From Enterobacter ludwigii (GTDB taxonomy: Bacteria > Pseudomonadota > Gammaproteobacteria > Enterobacterales > Enterobacteriaceae), in NCBI RefSeq assembly GCF_001750725.1, contig NZ_CP017279.1, positions 4,402,001-4,466,000 on the forward strand: a stretch of 64,000 bases of DNA. The letters run 5' to 3'. Below the pieces are notes generated by a model. The model saw only the letters and a list, made by a program, of their open reading frames with translations. It searched no databases and was not told the DNA's origin. Shown in pieces: positions 1 through 9,002 of this stretch; the first letter of the stretch is position 1; each line of letters starts with the position of its first letter. The position numbers and the translations under genes are program-made.

Positions 1-754
1 AAAATCCCACCTGCGCGGCAATCTCACGCACGCTGGCATCACTGTGCAGCAAGTACTCGCAGGCTTTTCGCAGCCGTAGTGTATTCAGATAGTCGTGGAT
101 CTTCTCGCCTGTTTCCGCATGGAATTTTCGCGATACATAGCTGCGTGATTTTCCCAGCTCAGCCGCCAGCGCATCCAGGCGAAATTTCTCCCGATAGTGC
201 TCATCCAGCCAGAACATCACCTGACTTGCTACTCCCTGACTGCTCCCCGGGGCACCGTCGTTATCATCCGGCAGCATGGCAAACAGGCTAATCAACAGCC
301 CGGCAATGTTTTCGCTGTTCAGCGGCGGCTGATAACAGCCAAGAAGATAATCGATATGCTTCTGGCAATGCGCCAGGTCAGCGACCCAGGCCTCGCCGCC
401 ACGACGAGACAGCTTCTGCAGACGCTGCTGAGCCTGCGGAAAATCACGCAGGGTTTTCAGTACGGCATGCTGGTCGAGATGAATAATGGTGCGCCTGTAA
501 AGGGCTTCTGCCTTCTCGTCCACCATCACCTTATGCAGGGTAAACGGTGGGAAGAAAAACAGCCGCCCGGGGCGCATGGTGTAATGACGGTTATCGACAA
601 TCGCCACGCCAAAGCCTTCTTCCACATAGAGAATTTCCAGACACTGATGCCAGTGGTGATAGCGCACCGTATTGGCGAACAGGCGGCTAAACGACACCAC
701 GGTGTCATTTAAGGTAATCAGCTCCAGATGATCGGATGTTGGCGTGTCGCGCAT
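1..754 (-). CDS. AraC-family transcriptional regulator (3' end outside window)
   Basis: Reading the reverse strand from the ATG at 754 gives an open frame to the window edge, so about 251 residues are visible and the C-terminus is missing. The N-terminal half looks like a cupin ligand-binding domain (HHWHQCLEILYVEEGFG, then MRPGRLFFFPPFTLH). The C-terminal part is an AraC helix-turn-helix (FRLDALAAELGKSRSYVSRKF, DYLNTLRLRKACEYLL). It is divergent from the DUF2264-symporter-GH88 operon, separated by 166 bp, so it is probably the local regulator responding to an imported sugar or sugar acid. The effector cannot be read from sequence. Confidence 0.85.
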   Translation of the reverse strand, partial: MRDTPTSDHLELITLNDTVVSFSRLFANTVRYHHWHQCLEILYVEEGFGVAIVDNRHYTMRPGRLFFFPPFTLHKVMVDEKAEALYRRTIIHLDQHAVLKTLRDFPQAQQRLQKLSRRGGEAWVADLAHCQKHIDYLLGCYQPPLNSENIAGLLISLFAMLPDDNDGAPGSSQGVASQVMFWLDEHYREKFRLDALAAELGKSRSYVSRKFHAETGEKIHDYLNTLRLRKACEYLLHSDASVREIAAQVGF

Positions 755-844
755 AGTGCAATAAAACTCAACTTTTTCCCGTCAGAATCTCTTTATAAAC
801 CACCTTTTTAAATTTTCTTAACTGCGGGTTTATTCATCGCTCTT

Positions 845-866
845 AGCTGTGACATGGCTAACATTT
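845..866 (+). promoter_or_regulatory. Candidate CRP site upstream of the DUF2264 operon
   Basis: TGTGA at 848-852, a 6-bp spacer, and TAACA at 859-863 followed by TTT fit the CRP consensus TGTGA-N6-TCACA with one mismatch. The centre (855.5) would suit a class II promoter starting near 897, and a weak -10-like TATGCT lies at 886-891. This placement is inference. It fits a catabolic operon subject to glucose repression. Confidence 0.45.
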
Positions 867-920
867 CTGCCCCGTGCGGATTCACTATGCTTTGCCGCAG
901 TTGATTACGAGGGTGAGCGT

Positions 921-2735
921 ATGTGGGCGGCAAACAAAGAAAAATCAAATCCGTTGTCTTCACGCCAGGATATCGTGGCGTCACTGAATACTCTGTTGAG
1001 TGCGCTGGATAAGGCGTTTGCGCCGGACAGTTCACGATTTTCGCTGGGCGAAACCTGTGCGCATTACAGCACGGATATCGCGCAGATGGAGGGACTCTCA
1101 CGTGCGCTATGGGGGCTGTTTCCGCTGCTGGCATCCGGCGATGCCAGCCCCTTTTGCGAAAAATACCTTACCGCGATCAAACTCGGCACCGATCCGCACA
1201 GTGACGGTTACTGGGGCGAAACCGGCCCCTACGATCAGCGTCTGGTCGAAATGGCGGCCTACGGTCTGGGGCTTGCCCTGCTGGGGGATAAACTCACCGC
1301 GCACTTCACCGGGCGCGAGGTCATGAACCTGCACGCATGGCTCAACCAGAGCGCCCATGCGCAAATGCCGGACAGCAACTGGAACTACTTTGCCATTATG
1401 GTGCAGCTCGGTTTTAAGCGCGCCGGGCTGCCGTATGACCAGACGGCGATTGACCGACGGTTTGCGATGATGGAGGCCTATTATCTGGGCGATGGCTGGT
1501 ATTCCGACGGGCCGGGGCGGCCGAAAGATTATTACATCTCGATGGCATTCCATTTCTACGGCCTGATTTACGCCACCCTGAGCGGTGACGAGGAGAGGGC
1601 GCAGGTGCTGCGAGCACGTTCGCGCCTGTTCGCCGAAGACTTTATCTACTGGTCAGCCGCCGACGGTGCCTCGGTACCGTTTGGTCGCAGTCTGACCTAT
1701 CGCTTTGCAATGGTCGCCTTCTGGAGTGCCGTCGCCTTTTCCGGTCTGGAGGTGTTCACGCCGGGGATTGTGAAGGGCGTCGTGCTGCGCCATCTTCGCT
1801 GGTGGCAGCAACAGCCCATCACCGATCGGGACGGCATTCTGACCCTCGGTTTTGCTTACCCGAACCTGGCGATGTGTGAGGACTATAACGCCCCCGGCTC
1901 GCCATACTGGGCGCTGAAAACTTACCTGATTCTGGCGATGCCGGAGGACCATCCGTTCTGGCAGGCTGAAGAGCAGCCGCTGCCCGCGCTTGCGGAAAAA
2001 CGCGTCATCCCGCACGCGCAGCAGATCCTGATGCATGCCGGTCAGTCGCAGCACATCACCCTGCTTACCGCCGGGCAGCTTGAGCTGAATAACTACGTGA
2101 ATACGGAAGCCAAATACACCAAATTTGCCTACTCCAGCCGCTTTGGTTTCACGATTGAGCGCGGACGGTTTGGCCTGAAACATGCCGCCTGCGACTCCAT
2201 GCTGCTGCTGGCAGACGGGGATAACTATTTCCGCGGTCGCCGCGAATGTGAAGCGGTGCGGGTCACTGAAGATTATCTCTACTCACGCTGGTCTCCGTGG
2301 CATGACGTCCATATCGAGACCTGGCAAGTGCCGTTTGGTGAGTGGCACCTGCGACTGCACCGTATCAACAGCGCCCGTCGACTGAATACGGCGGAGGGCG
2401 GTTTTGCGGTGATGAACACTGAACCGCAGATCCGTGAGAACGGATGCTGGCTTGTCGCCGGTAACGGCACCAGCGTGCTGGTCGATCTCTCTCCGGTGGT
2501 TAACCGTGAACCGGACAGCATCGTCACACCGCCGAACAGCAGCATTATGTTCCCGGAATGCGCTGCCATTCCGCTGTTGAAAACCACGCTTGCGCAGGGG
2601 GAGAGCTGGCTCTGTTGTGCCGCCGTCGCCGGCGAAAGCCAGCCGGTTATGGCAGTCCCACAACTGAATATCAGCGAGAACCGGGTTGTTATCCGCGAGC
2701 CCGGCAGTGAGCGACAGCTGTCGTTCTCATTATAA
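921..2735 (+). CDS. DUF2264 domain-containing protein
   Basis: The product is about 604 residues with DUF2264-type sequence over most of its length (for example GYWGETGPYDQRLVEMAAYG and WYSDGPGRPKDYYISMAFHFY). There is no signal peptide or membrane segment, so it should be cytoplasmic. I chose the ATG at 921 because GAGGGTGAG lies 4-12 bases before it; an in-frame ATG at 849 has no such site and overlaps the candidate CRP site. The family has no function I can state firmly. The alpha-helical barrel look, plus the GH88 hydrolase and symporter next to it, suggest a role on oligosaccharides, possibly a lyase or glycoside hydrolase. First gene of a three-gene operon. Confidence 0.85.
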   Translation: MWAANKEKSNPLSSRQDIVASLNTLLSALDKAFAPDSSRFSLGETCAHYSTDIAQMEGLSRALWGLFPLLASGDASPFCEKYLTAIKLGTDPHSDGYWGETGPYDQRLVEMAAYGLGLALLGDKLTAHFTGREVMNLHAWLNQSAHAQMPDSNWNYFAIMVQLGFKRAGLPYDQTAIDRRFAMMEAYYLGDGWYSDGPGRPKDYYISMAFHFYGLIYATLSGDEERAQVLRARSRLFAEDFIYWSAADGASVPFGRSLTYRFAMVAFWSAVAFSGLEVFTPGIVKGVVLRHLRWWQQQPITDRDGILTLGFAYPNLAMCEDYNAPGSPYWALKTYLILAMPEDHPFWQAEEQPLPALAEKRVIPHAQQILMHAGQSQHITLLTAGQLELNNYVNTEAKYTKFAYSSRFGFTIERGRFGLKHAACDSMLLLADGDNYFRGRRECEAVRVTEDYLYSRWSPWHDVHIETWQVPFGEWHLRLHRINSARRLNTAEGGFAVMNTEPQIRENGCWLVAGNGTSVLVDLSPVVNREPDSIVTPPNSSIMFPECAAIPLLKTTLAQGESWLCCAAVAGESQPVMAVPQLNISENRVVIREPGSERQLSFSL

Positions 2736-2767
2736 AAACTCTGACCCTACACGTCGGCGAGGATGAT

Positions 2768-4033
2768 ATGAAAAAGACCGCTACAACAAACAGAACTGAA
2801 TATTACAAAATCAGCAGTTTTATATTTCTCTATTTCTTTACCTGGTCTGCCAGTATTGGCCTGCTGGCTATCTGGTTAGGCCAGAAAGCGAACCTCAGTG
2901 GTTCGGTGATTGGTACCGTATTTGCGGTGAACGGGATTTTCTCCGTCATTCTGAAGCCCATCTATGGCTATATTCTCGATAAGATCGGCATGAGCAAATA
3001 CCTGCTCTATTTTGTAGTGGCAATGTCTGCCCTGATGGCGCCGTTCTTTATTTATGTCTATCAGCCGCTGTTAATGTCCAACACGCTGTTGGGGATTATT
3101 ATTGGCGCACTCTATTTAAGCTTTGCCTGGTATGCGGGCGTGGCGGCGTGCGAATCCTATTCTGACCGTTTTAGCCGTTTAAACGGCATGGAGTTTGGTC
3201 AGATCCGGATGTGGGGCTCCCTTGGCTGGGCAGTGGCGTCCTCCTTCTCCGGCCTGCTCTTTAATCTCTCGCCAGCGTATAACTTTATTATGGGCAGCGT
3301 GGCATCGGTGGTGATGCTGATTGTCCTGTTGAGCCTGAAAGTGAACACTAACTCCGCACATGCCGGCGAAGTGCTGACGAAAGAGAAAATTGCCCCGTCA
3401 GACGTTTACGCGCTGCTGCGTAACCGTAAATTCTGGGCCTTCTGTCTGTACGTAGCCGGTGTGGCGTGGATGATGTTTATCGCCGAGCAGCAGTTTTCGC
3501 GTTATTTCGTGACCTTCTTTGATGATATTCACCAGGGCAATGCGGTGTTTGGTTATCTGGGGACCGTGCAGTCGGGAATGGAGTTTGTCATGTATATGGT
3601 GATCCCGCTGCTGGTGAACGCTATTGGCGCCAAACGTGGGCTGTTAATTGTCGGGCTGGTGGTCGGTGCGCGTCTGATTATTTCCGGTCTGTGTGATTCA
3701 CATCTGTTAATTTCCATTCTTAAGCCGCTGTACGGTCTGGAAATTTGTCTGCTGCTGGTCTCCGTCTTTAAATATATTGCCGAACATTTCGATAAGCGCG
3801 TTAACGCCACCATGTATTTGCTGGGATATCAGGCGATGCTGTACGTCGGCAATGTCGTGGTCTCGTCGCCTGCCGGCTATATGTATGACCGCATCGGTTT
3901 CGAGAACACCTATATCATCATGGGCGCCACGGCGCTGATCTTCACGTTTATTTCTGCCTTTACGTTATCGGCCTGCCAGAGTAAATGGCGCGGCCCACGC
4001 TCGCTGAACGTAGCAGAACCCTCATCACGATAA
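2768..4033 (+). CDS. Oligosaccharide:H+ symporter, LacY/RafB family (MFS)
   Basis: A 421-residue protein with about 12 hydrophobic segments. It carries LacY-like signatures: the YAGVAACESYSDR stretch aligns with the LacY helix-4 region containing the substrate-binding Glu, and GQIRMWGSLGWA aligns with the helix-5 region containing the substrate-binding Arg. It should import an oligosaccharide with protons across the inner membrane. It starts 32 bp after the DUF2264 stop, with GGCGAGGATGAT before the ATG, and is followed after 27 bp by the GH88 gene. The context suggests the substrate is an unsaturated di- or oligosaccharide with a terminal uronic acid, unlike lactose. Confidence 0.88.
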   Translation: MKKTATTNRTEYYKISSFIFLYFFTWSASIGLLAIWLGQKANLSGSVIGTVFAVNGIFSVILKPIYGYILDKIGMSKYLLYFVVAMSALMAPFFIYVYQPLLMSNTLLGIIIGALYLSFAWYAGVAACESYSDRFSRLNGMEFGQIRMWGSLGWAVASSFSGLLFNLSPAYNFIMGSVASVVMLIVLLSLKVNTNSAHAGEVLTKEKIAPSDVYALLRNRKFWAFCLYVAGVAWMMFIAEQQFSRYFVTFFDDIHQGNAVFGYLGTVQSGMEFVMYMVIPLLVNAIGAKRGLLIVGLVVGARLIISGLCDSHLLISILKPLYGLEICLLLVSVFKYIAEHFDKRVNATMYLLGYQAMLYVGNVVVSSPAGYMYDRIGFENTYIIMGATALIFTFISAFTLSACQSKWRGPRSLNVAEPSSR

Positions 4034-4060
4034 TTAAGCCGTCAAAGAAGGAACCGAAAT

Positions 4061-5248
4061 ATGTTAAGTCGTATCGCAGAGGAACGCCTGCCCGCTATCC
4101 CCGTGCCCGTTGATTCGCGCGTATTCCGCGATGAACTGAGTTCAGCACGCGACCATGTCCTTGCGCTGATTAGCCGCCATTTAACGGCGTTTGGTGAGCA
4201 GTTCCCGGCGGAAACCTGCCAGCAGGGTTTTTATCCGCTGACCGACAACGTGGAGTGGACCACCAGCTTCTGGACCGGGCAGCTGTGGCTGGCGTGGGAG
4301 ATGAGCGGCGAAGCGAAATTCCGCGCGATGGCGGAAAAACATGTGCGCTCGTTTGGCCTGCGTATCGCCGGGCGCCACGACACTAACACCCACGATCTGG
4401 GCTTTTTGTATACGCTCTCCTGCGTGGCGGCCTGGCGACTGACCGGTAACCGTGAGGCGCGTGGCTTCTCGCTGCTGGCGGCAGAGGCGCTGCTGGAGCG
4501 CTTCCACGAGAAGGCAAAAATTATTCAGGCGTGGGGCGATCTGGCTGACCCGGAACAGGCCGGGCGGATGATTATCGACTGCAATATGAACCTGCCGCTG
4601 CTCTACTGGGCGAGCGAACAGACGGGCGATCCGCGCTTTGCCGATGCTGCTAAAGCACACGTGATGCAGGCAGCGAGGTACCTTATCCGTGAAGATGCCT
4701 CAACGTTCCACACCTACTATATGGATGTGCACACCGGCGCGCCGCGCTACGGCAATACTCAGCAAGGCTATGCCGATGACTCCTGCTGGTCACGCGGGCA
4801 GGCGTGGGGAATTTACGGCTTCCTGTTGAGCTACATCTATACCGGTGATGCGACGATGATTGCCCTGTCGAAACGGCTGGCGAACTACTTCCTCAACCGT
4901 CTGCCGGAAGATTACGTCTGCCACTGGGATCTGGCGCTGGTCGGCACGGATGCGCTACGCGACGCGTCCTCGGCGGCGATTGCGGTATGTGGCCTGCTGG
5001 AGCTGGTGAAGCATCTGCCGGTGACCGACCCGGATCGCGAGCGGTATTCTGAATGGGCAAAAGGAATGATGTCGTCACTGACGAAACACTACCTGATGGG
5101 CAAAGACGAGAAGGGCACAGGGCTGCTGAAGCACTCCGTTTATCATCTGGCAAGCAATAAAGGCGTGGACGAGTGCGCGAGCTGGGGGGACTACTTCTAC
5201 GTGGAGGCGCTGGTCAGGTTTACCCAAAGCTGGAAGTTGTACTGGTAA
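4061..5248 (+). CDS. Glycoside hydrolase family 88, unsaturated glycuronyl hydrolase
   Basis: A 395-residue GH88-type protein. These enzymes hydrate the double bond of the 4,5-unsaturated uronic acid that polysaccharide lyases leave at the non-reducing end, releasing the sugar. Two catalytic-type Asp residues are visible, D112 in THDLGF and D173 in MIIDCNMNL, matching the pair used by characterised unsaturated glucuronyl hydrolases. The end GVDECASWGDYFYVEAL is also typical. No signal peptide, so it acts in the cytoplasm on imported material. The start has AAGAAGGA in front. It is last in the operon and followed by a GC-rich palindrome. Whether the substrate comes from hyaluronan/chondroitin or pectin cannot be told. 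Confidence 0.88.
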   Translation: MLSRIAEERLPAIPVPVDSRVFRDELSSARDHVLALISRHLTAFGEQFPAETCQQGFYPLTDNVEWTTSFWTGQLWLAWEMSGEAKFRAMAEKHVRSFGLRIAGRHDTNTHDLGFLYTLSCVAAWRLTGNREARGFSLLAAEALLERFHEKAKIIQAWGDLADPEQAGRMIIDCNMNLPLLYWASEQTGDPRFADAAKAHVMQAARYLIREDASTFHTYYMDVHTGAPRYGNTQQGYADDSCWSRGQAWGIYGFLLSYIYTGDATMIALSKRLANYFLNRLPEDYVCHWDLALVGTDALRDASSAAIAVCGLLELVKHLPVTDPDRERYSEWAKGMMSSLTKHYLMGKDEKGTGLLKHSVYHLASNKGVDECASWGDYFYVEALVRFTQSWKLYW

Positions 5249-5256
5249 TATGCCTC

Positions 5257-5286
5257 CCTGACCCTCTCCCGAAAGGGGGAGGGCAG
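5257..5286. repeat. CCCTCTCCC-type intergenic palindrome, copy 1
   Basis: CCTGACCCTCTCCC, a GAAA loop, then GGGGGAGGGCAGG, placed between the ends of the converging GH88 and ygiN genes. It is one of at least six related elements in this window, all at gene 3' ends. It may act as a terminator or mRNA 3' stabiliser. Confidence 0.7.
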
Positions 5287-5306
5287 GAATCAGGAACAGG
5301 GTAAAC

Positions 5307-5621
5307 TTACACCCCTTGCTCCAGAATGCGGATATGCGTTTCCAGCACATCGCCCTTCACCGCGTCGCTCCACGCTTTCATGTGCGCGGTCTGCAGATGG
5401 GCTTCAAGATGGGCCACGGTTTCCCACTGCTCAATCATAATGATCGAGTCTGGGGCAGTAGCCTGGAAGCTGGCGGTGGTGGTGGCGTCGACCATCGGCG
5501 CGTAGCCGTGGCAGCCTTCTTCCTTCAGTACAGTGGGGATAATTTTCACGAACTCATCCAGCACCGCCTGGCGGTGATGTTGGCCTGGACGAGTACGGAT
5601 TTCAGCAATAACAGTAAGCAT
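5307..5621 (-). CDS. ygiN: Quinol monooxygenase YgiN
   Basis: A 104-residue protein of the antibiotic-biosynthesis-monooxygenase (ABM) fold, close to E. coli YgiN (MLTVIAEIRTRPG at the start, IIMIEQWETVAHLEAHLQT in the middle). YgiN oxidises reduced quinols and is thought to form a redox cycle with the quinone reductase MdaB. An AAGGAG ribosome site sits before the ATG. It follows mdaB by 30 bp on the same strand, matching the E. coli mdaB-ygiN operon. Confidence 0.93.
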   Translation of the reverse strand: MLTVIAEIRTRPGQHHRQAVLDEFVKIIPTVLKEEGCHGYAPMVDATTTASFQATAPDSIIMIEQWETVAHLEAHLQTAHMKAWSDAVKGDVLETHIRILEQGV

Positions 5622-5651
5622 GGTTAACTCCTTCTAATTCCAGGTTACCAG

Positions 5652-6233
5652 TTAAGCAAAAATTTCCGCGAGATGCTTGCGATATTCTGCGATATAGCGC
5701 GGGACGTCAGGCATTTTGATGACGTCGTTAACGATAAAGGTTGGCAGCGGCGTCATTCCGAGGAACTGGTTAGCTTTGTGGAACGGCAGATACGCGCCGT
5801 CAACGCCCACCCCTTCAAAGAACTGATCTTTCTCGGTGAACGCTTCCAGCGGTGCGTTCCAGGTCAGGGACAGCATATATTTTTTGCCCTGAATCAGGCC
5901 GCCAGAACCGTATTTTTTGGATGCGTCGGAGCGGGTGCGACCGTCGCTGGCGTACAGTGCGCCATGGCCTTCGGTGAAGACATCATCCATGTATTTTTTC
6001 ACGGTCCAGGGGGCGCCCATCCACCAGCCAGGCATCTGCCAGATAATCACGTCAGCCCACAGGAAGTTCTGCACTTCCGCGTTGACATCGTAATCGCTGT
6101 CCGCGCGCACGACCTTAACATCATGCCCGGCGTCGCGCAGAAAACCGTCCGCGACCTCGGTCAGGGTGTCATTCAGTTGGCCTTTAGAGTGCGCAAATTC
6201 TTTTGCACCGTTGATAATCAGAATGTTGCTCAT
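5652..6233 (-). CDS. mdaB: NADPH:quinone reductase MdaB
   Basis: A 193-residue flavodoxin-fold protein, full length compared with E. coli MdaB. It reduces quinones with NADPH and FAD by two electrons, avoiding semiquinone radicals. Typical stretches are MSNILIINGAKEFAHSKGQL, IIWQMPGWWMGAPWTVKKY and KKYMLSLTWNAP. It is the first gene of the mdaB-ygiN pair. In E. coli an additional small gene, ygiZ, lies between qseC and mdaB; here mdaB is separated from the end of the convergent-position qseC only by about 105 bp. Confidence 0.95.
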   Translation of the reverse strand: MSNILIINGAKEFAHSKGQLNDTLTEVADGFLRDAGHDVKVVRADSDYDVNAEVQNFLWADVIIWQMPGWWMGAPWTVKKYMDDVFTEGHGALYASDGRTRSDASKKYGSGGLIQGKKYMLSLTWNAPLEAFTEKDQFFEGVGVDGAYLPFHKANQFLGMTPLPTFIVNDVIKMPDVPRYIAEYRKHLAEIFA

Positions 6234-6338
6234 GAGGTGTCCTCGAAGATGAAAGTATGGCGAGGATTTTACGCGCGCGAGCGATGCGGTTAAATGAGCA
6301 AAATGTGCAAAGTCTTTTGCATTAAACGCAATAATCCC

Positions 6339-7688
6339 TTACCAGCTGACCTTCACTTCGAAGCCGCCTTCTGCCGCATTGCCCAGCGCGACGCGCATAC
6401 CATGCAGGGCGGCAATGCGCCTGACGATAGATAACCCCAGGCCGCTACCCGTTGCATCCTGTCCCGGTGGGCGATAAAAACGCTCGCCAATACGCGCCAG
6501 CGCATCGGTGGAAACGCCGGGGCCGGTGTCACGCACGGTAAAACGCCGGGTGTCCAGCGTGACGTCCACCACGCTGCCATGCGGGCTATAACGCACGGCG
6601 TTGTCCAGCAGGTTACGCACCAGCAGGCTCAGCAGCAGCGGCTGGCCCTGACGTGTGACCTGCGGGGCATGAATGTTCAGGCGAATATCAATCCCGGCCT
6701 GCTGTGCCGGATGCCAGATATCCAGCACCGCCGACTGCAGGAGATCGGCCATCACGATCGGTTCGATATCGTCGAGGTTATCCAGCGAGTCCAGACGCGA
6801 CAGCGTAAGGAGCTGATCCACCAGCCGGGATGCGCGATCGATACCCGCATGCAGCTGCGCCAGCGCTTTTTGCTGCGCCTGCGGATCGTCCTGATACAGT
6901 TGCGCCACGTCGGTTTGCACCTTCAGGGCCGCGAGAGGGCTGCGTAGCTCGTGCGCGGCATCTGAGGTAAAACGACGCTCGCGGGTCATCATCTCCTGGG
7001 TTCGCGTGAACAGATGGTTCAGCGAGTCGAGCAGCGGGCGCACCTCAGTGGGAACCCCCTGAGTCGGGAGCGCGTCGGTGGCATCCGGTGAGCGGGAGCG
7101 CAGGGTCTGCGCCAGTTTTTTTAACGGTTTCAGTTCCCGGCTCAGCAGAACGATCAGCAACAACAGCATCAGGGGCAGCGCCACCAGCCACGGGGTCAAC
7201 TGGGAGCTGACCACATCTACCGCCATCTCCTGGCGATACTCCCACTCCTGGCCGACCACCACGCGGTACTTCCCGTCGGGTGAGGTGAGCCATAGAAAAC
7301 GCCACTCGTCGTTGTCGCCCTGTAGCCGTCCATTATCAAACCCGTCACGGCGATAGTGGTACGGAATGTCCCGCCCGTTTTCGCCGTCATTTAACATCAT
7401 CTTGCCGTCGGTGGCGTAGATGGCGAAGGCCAGCGCGTCGTCATCCAGACGACCATGTTTCGCTTTTTTGGGGATCTCACGCATCCGTTCGGGGGCCCGG
7501 ATCTCATCCAGATCCATGGTCAACAGCCGTTTGGCAAACAGCATCTGCTGCGTATCGAACAGCTTATCCAGCGTGTGGGTGGTCTGCTGCCAGGCGACCA
7601 GGCTTGCGGCAAACCACGCCGTCAGCGATAGCACTAAAAAGAGGAGCGTCAGGCGCAGCTTCAGGCTCAGGCGTTGAGTCAGTTTCAT
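6339..7688 (-). CDS. qseC: Two-component sensor histidine kinase QseC
   Basis: A 449-residue inner-membrane kinase. There is a transmembrane segment near residues 10-30, a periplasmic sensor region, a second transmembrane segment ([17 protein letters not shown]), the H-box [17 protein letters not shown], the N-box [11 protein letters not shown] and the ATP-binding motifs DTGPGVS and GSGLGLSIV. The family senses adrenergic signals and autoinducer-3 and phosphorylates QseB. Its ATG overlaps the qseB stop by 4 bp, so the two are translationally coupled. Confidence 0.95.
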   Translation of the reverse strand: MKLTQRLSLKLRLTLLFLVLSLTAWFAASLVAWQQTTHTLDKLFDTQQMLFAKRLLTMDLDEIRAPERMREIPKKAKHGRLDDDALAFAIYATDGKMMLNDGENGRDIPYHYRRDGFDNGRLQGDNDEWRFLWLTSPDGKYRVVVGQEWEYRQEMAVDVVSSQLTPWLVALPLMLLLLIVLLSRELKPLKKLAQTLRSRSPDATDALPTQGVPTEVRPLLDSLNHLFTRTQEMMTRERRFTSDAAHELRSPLAALKVQTDVAQLYQDDPQAQQKALAQLHAGIDRASRLVDQLLTLSRLDSLDNLDDIEPIVMADLLQSAVLDIWHPAQQAGIDIRLNIHAPQVTRQGQPLLLSLLVRNLLDNAVRYSPHGSVVDVTLDTRRFTVRDTGPGVSTDALARIGERFYRPPGQDATGSGLGLSIVRRIAALHGMRVALGNAAEGGFEVKVSW

Positions 7689-8344
7689 GCGTCACCCAGG
7701 GTATAGCCGATACCGTGCACGGTGCGGATAAATTCGCTGCCCAGTTTACGACGAAGATGGTGGACGTGGACTTCAACGGCGTTGCTGGAGACGTCGTCGT
7801 CCCAGGTGTAGAGCTTTTCCTCGATCAGCTTGCGCGGCAGCACGCGGCCCGCGTTACGCATCAGCAGCTCCAGCAGGGCGAACTCTTTCGGCTTGAGCGT
7901 CAGCGTTTCGCCGTCCAGCGTGGCCACGAGACTGGTGGGATCGAGCGTGACCTTTCCATGGTGCAACTCGCTGCGGGTCTGGCCGTGGCTTCGGCGCACC
8001 AGCGCCTCAAGGCGGGCAGCCACTTCGATCAGTGCAAAGGGCTTGCACAGGTAATCATCCGCCCCCAGACGCAGCCCTTCGACACGCTGGTTCAACGCAT
8101 CCCGCGCCGTCAGAATCAATACCGGCTCGCGGCGTCCGCTTTCGCGCCAGGCGCGCAGAATCTCCAGTCCGTCGATTTCCGGCAGCGTCAGATCCAGCAC
8201 TACGGCATCATACGGTGCAGAATGAAGCGCGGTCTGGCCGGTTTTTCCGTCGGTGAACCAGTCCACGCTAAAGCCCATTTTGCTTAAACCCGCCTTGATG
8301 CCATCGCCGATCAACTTGTCGTCTTCAACCAGTAAAATGCGCAT
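7685..8344 (-). CDS. qseB: Two-component response regulator QseB
   Basis: A 219-residue OmpR/PhoB-class regulator. The receiver domain has the acidic pocket E7-D8-D9 and phospho-acceptor D51 in [12 protein letters not shown]. The C-terminal winged helix is typical ([29 protein letters not shown]). An AAGGAGGGA ribosome site precedes the ATG. It is divergent from ygiW across 138 bp that hold a PmrA/QseB-like box. Confidence 0.95.
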   Translation of the reverse strand: MRILLVEDDKLIGDGIKAGLSKMGFSVDWFTDGKTGQTALHSAPYDAVVLDLTLPEIDGLEILRAWRESGRREPVLILTARDALNQRVEGLRLGADDYLCKPFALIEVAARLEALVRRSHGQTRSELHHGKVTLDPTSLVATLDGETLTLKPKEFALLELLMRNAGRVLPRKLIEEKLYTWDDDVSSNAVEVHVHHLRRKLGSEFIRTVHGIGYTLGDA

Positions 8345-8416
8345 GTTCCCTCCTTGATAACGTCAGTAAACCCTCTGCATCAGCCTGCTGTACAGTAATA
8401 ATAAATAAATTTTTCC

Positions 8417-8433
8417 CTTAAGAAGTTGTTAAG
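8417..8433. promoter_or_regulatory. PmrA/QseB-type operator between qseB and ygiW
   Basis: CTTAAG at 8417-8422, a 5-bp spacer, then GTTAAG at 8428-8433. This is very close to the direct-repeat box bound by PmrA (YTTAAK-N5-YTTAAK). QseB and PmrA are known to cross-regulate qseBC in uropathogenic E. coli. The position between the divergent qseBC and ygiW genes fits control of both. Confidence 0.6.
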
Positions 8434-8482
8434 GTTTACCCTGTTAAATGGACTGCGAAACCACATTAAAGGGAGAGTTAAT

Positions 8483-8884
8483 ATGAAAAAATTCGCTGCG
8501 ATTGCCGCCATCATGATGATGACCACTGCCCCTGTTTTTGCTGCACAGGGCGGATTTAACGGCCCCTCTGCCGCACAAACCCAGGCCCAGACGCAGGCGG
8601 GCGGTTTTGTCGATAATGACGCGAACCTCACCACCGCGGTGAAAGTGAAGGACATGAAGGACGACAGCTGGGTGAAGCTGCGCGGGAACATCACTCAGCG
8701 CCTGTCTGATGACCGCTACACCTTCCGCGATGAGACCGGTACGGTTAACGTGGAGATTGACCACAAGCGCTGGAACGGCGTGACCGTAACCCCGCAGGAT
8801 AAGGTGGAAATTCAGGGTAAAGTCGATAAAGAGTGGAACGATTTTGAAATCGACGTGAAGCAGGTTATCAAACTGAACAAATAA
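8483..8884 (+). CDS. ygiW: YgiW/VisP, periplasmic OB-fold stress protein
   Basis: A 133-residue exported protein of the bacterial OB-fold (BOF) family. The signal peptide is MKKFAAIAAIMMMTTAPVFA, followed by mature AAQGG. The fold region contains VKDMKDDSWVKLRGNI and YTFRDETGTVNVEIDHKRW. The ATG at 8483 has GGGAGAG in front; an in-frame ATG upstream would destroy the signal peptide. Known relatives are stress-induced, and Salmonella VisP supports virulence and stress resistance. Transcribed away from qseBC, as in E. coli. Confidence 0.92.
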   Translation: MKKFAAIAAIMMMTTAPVFAAQGGFNGPSAAQTQAQTQAGGFVDNDANLTTAVKVKDMKDDSWVKLRGNITQRLSDDRYTFRDETGTVNVEIDHKRWNGVTVTPQDKVEIQGKVDKEWNDFEIDVKQVIKLNK

Positions 8885-8888
8885 CCCC

Positions 8889-8916
8889 GAAAGGGCCGCG
8901 GATGCGGCCCTTTTTC
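8889..8916 (+). terminator. Rho-independent terminator after ygiW
   Basis: GAAAGGGCCGC, loop GGAT, GCGGCCC and a run of T begin five bases after the ygiW stop codon. Confidence 0.85.
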
Positions 8917-9002
8917 TTTGTGACTCAACACGCCAGATAAGGTAGTATCTGCGGCAATATTGCCTGAAACCTTTCGGTTTCTGAGTTGAGGAATCACACA
9001 TA

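Noticed and set aside
849..920. N-terminal extension of the DUF2264 protein from the ATG at 849
   Set aside because: No ribosome site, and it overlaps the candidate CRP site; the ATG at 921 has a good site.
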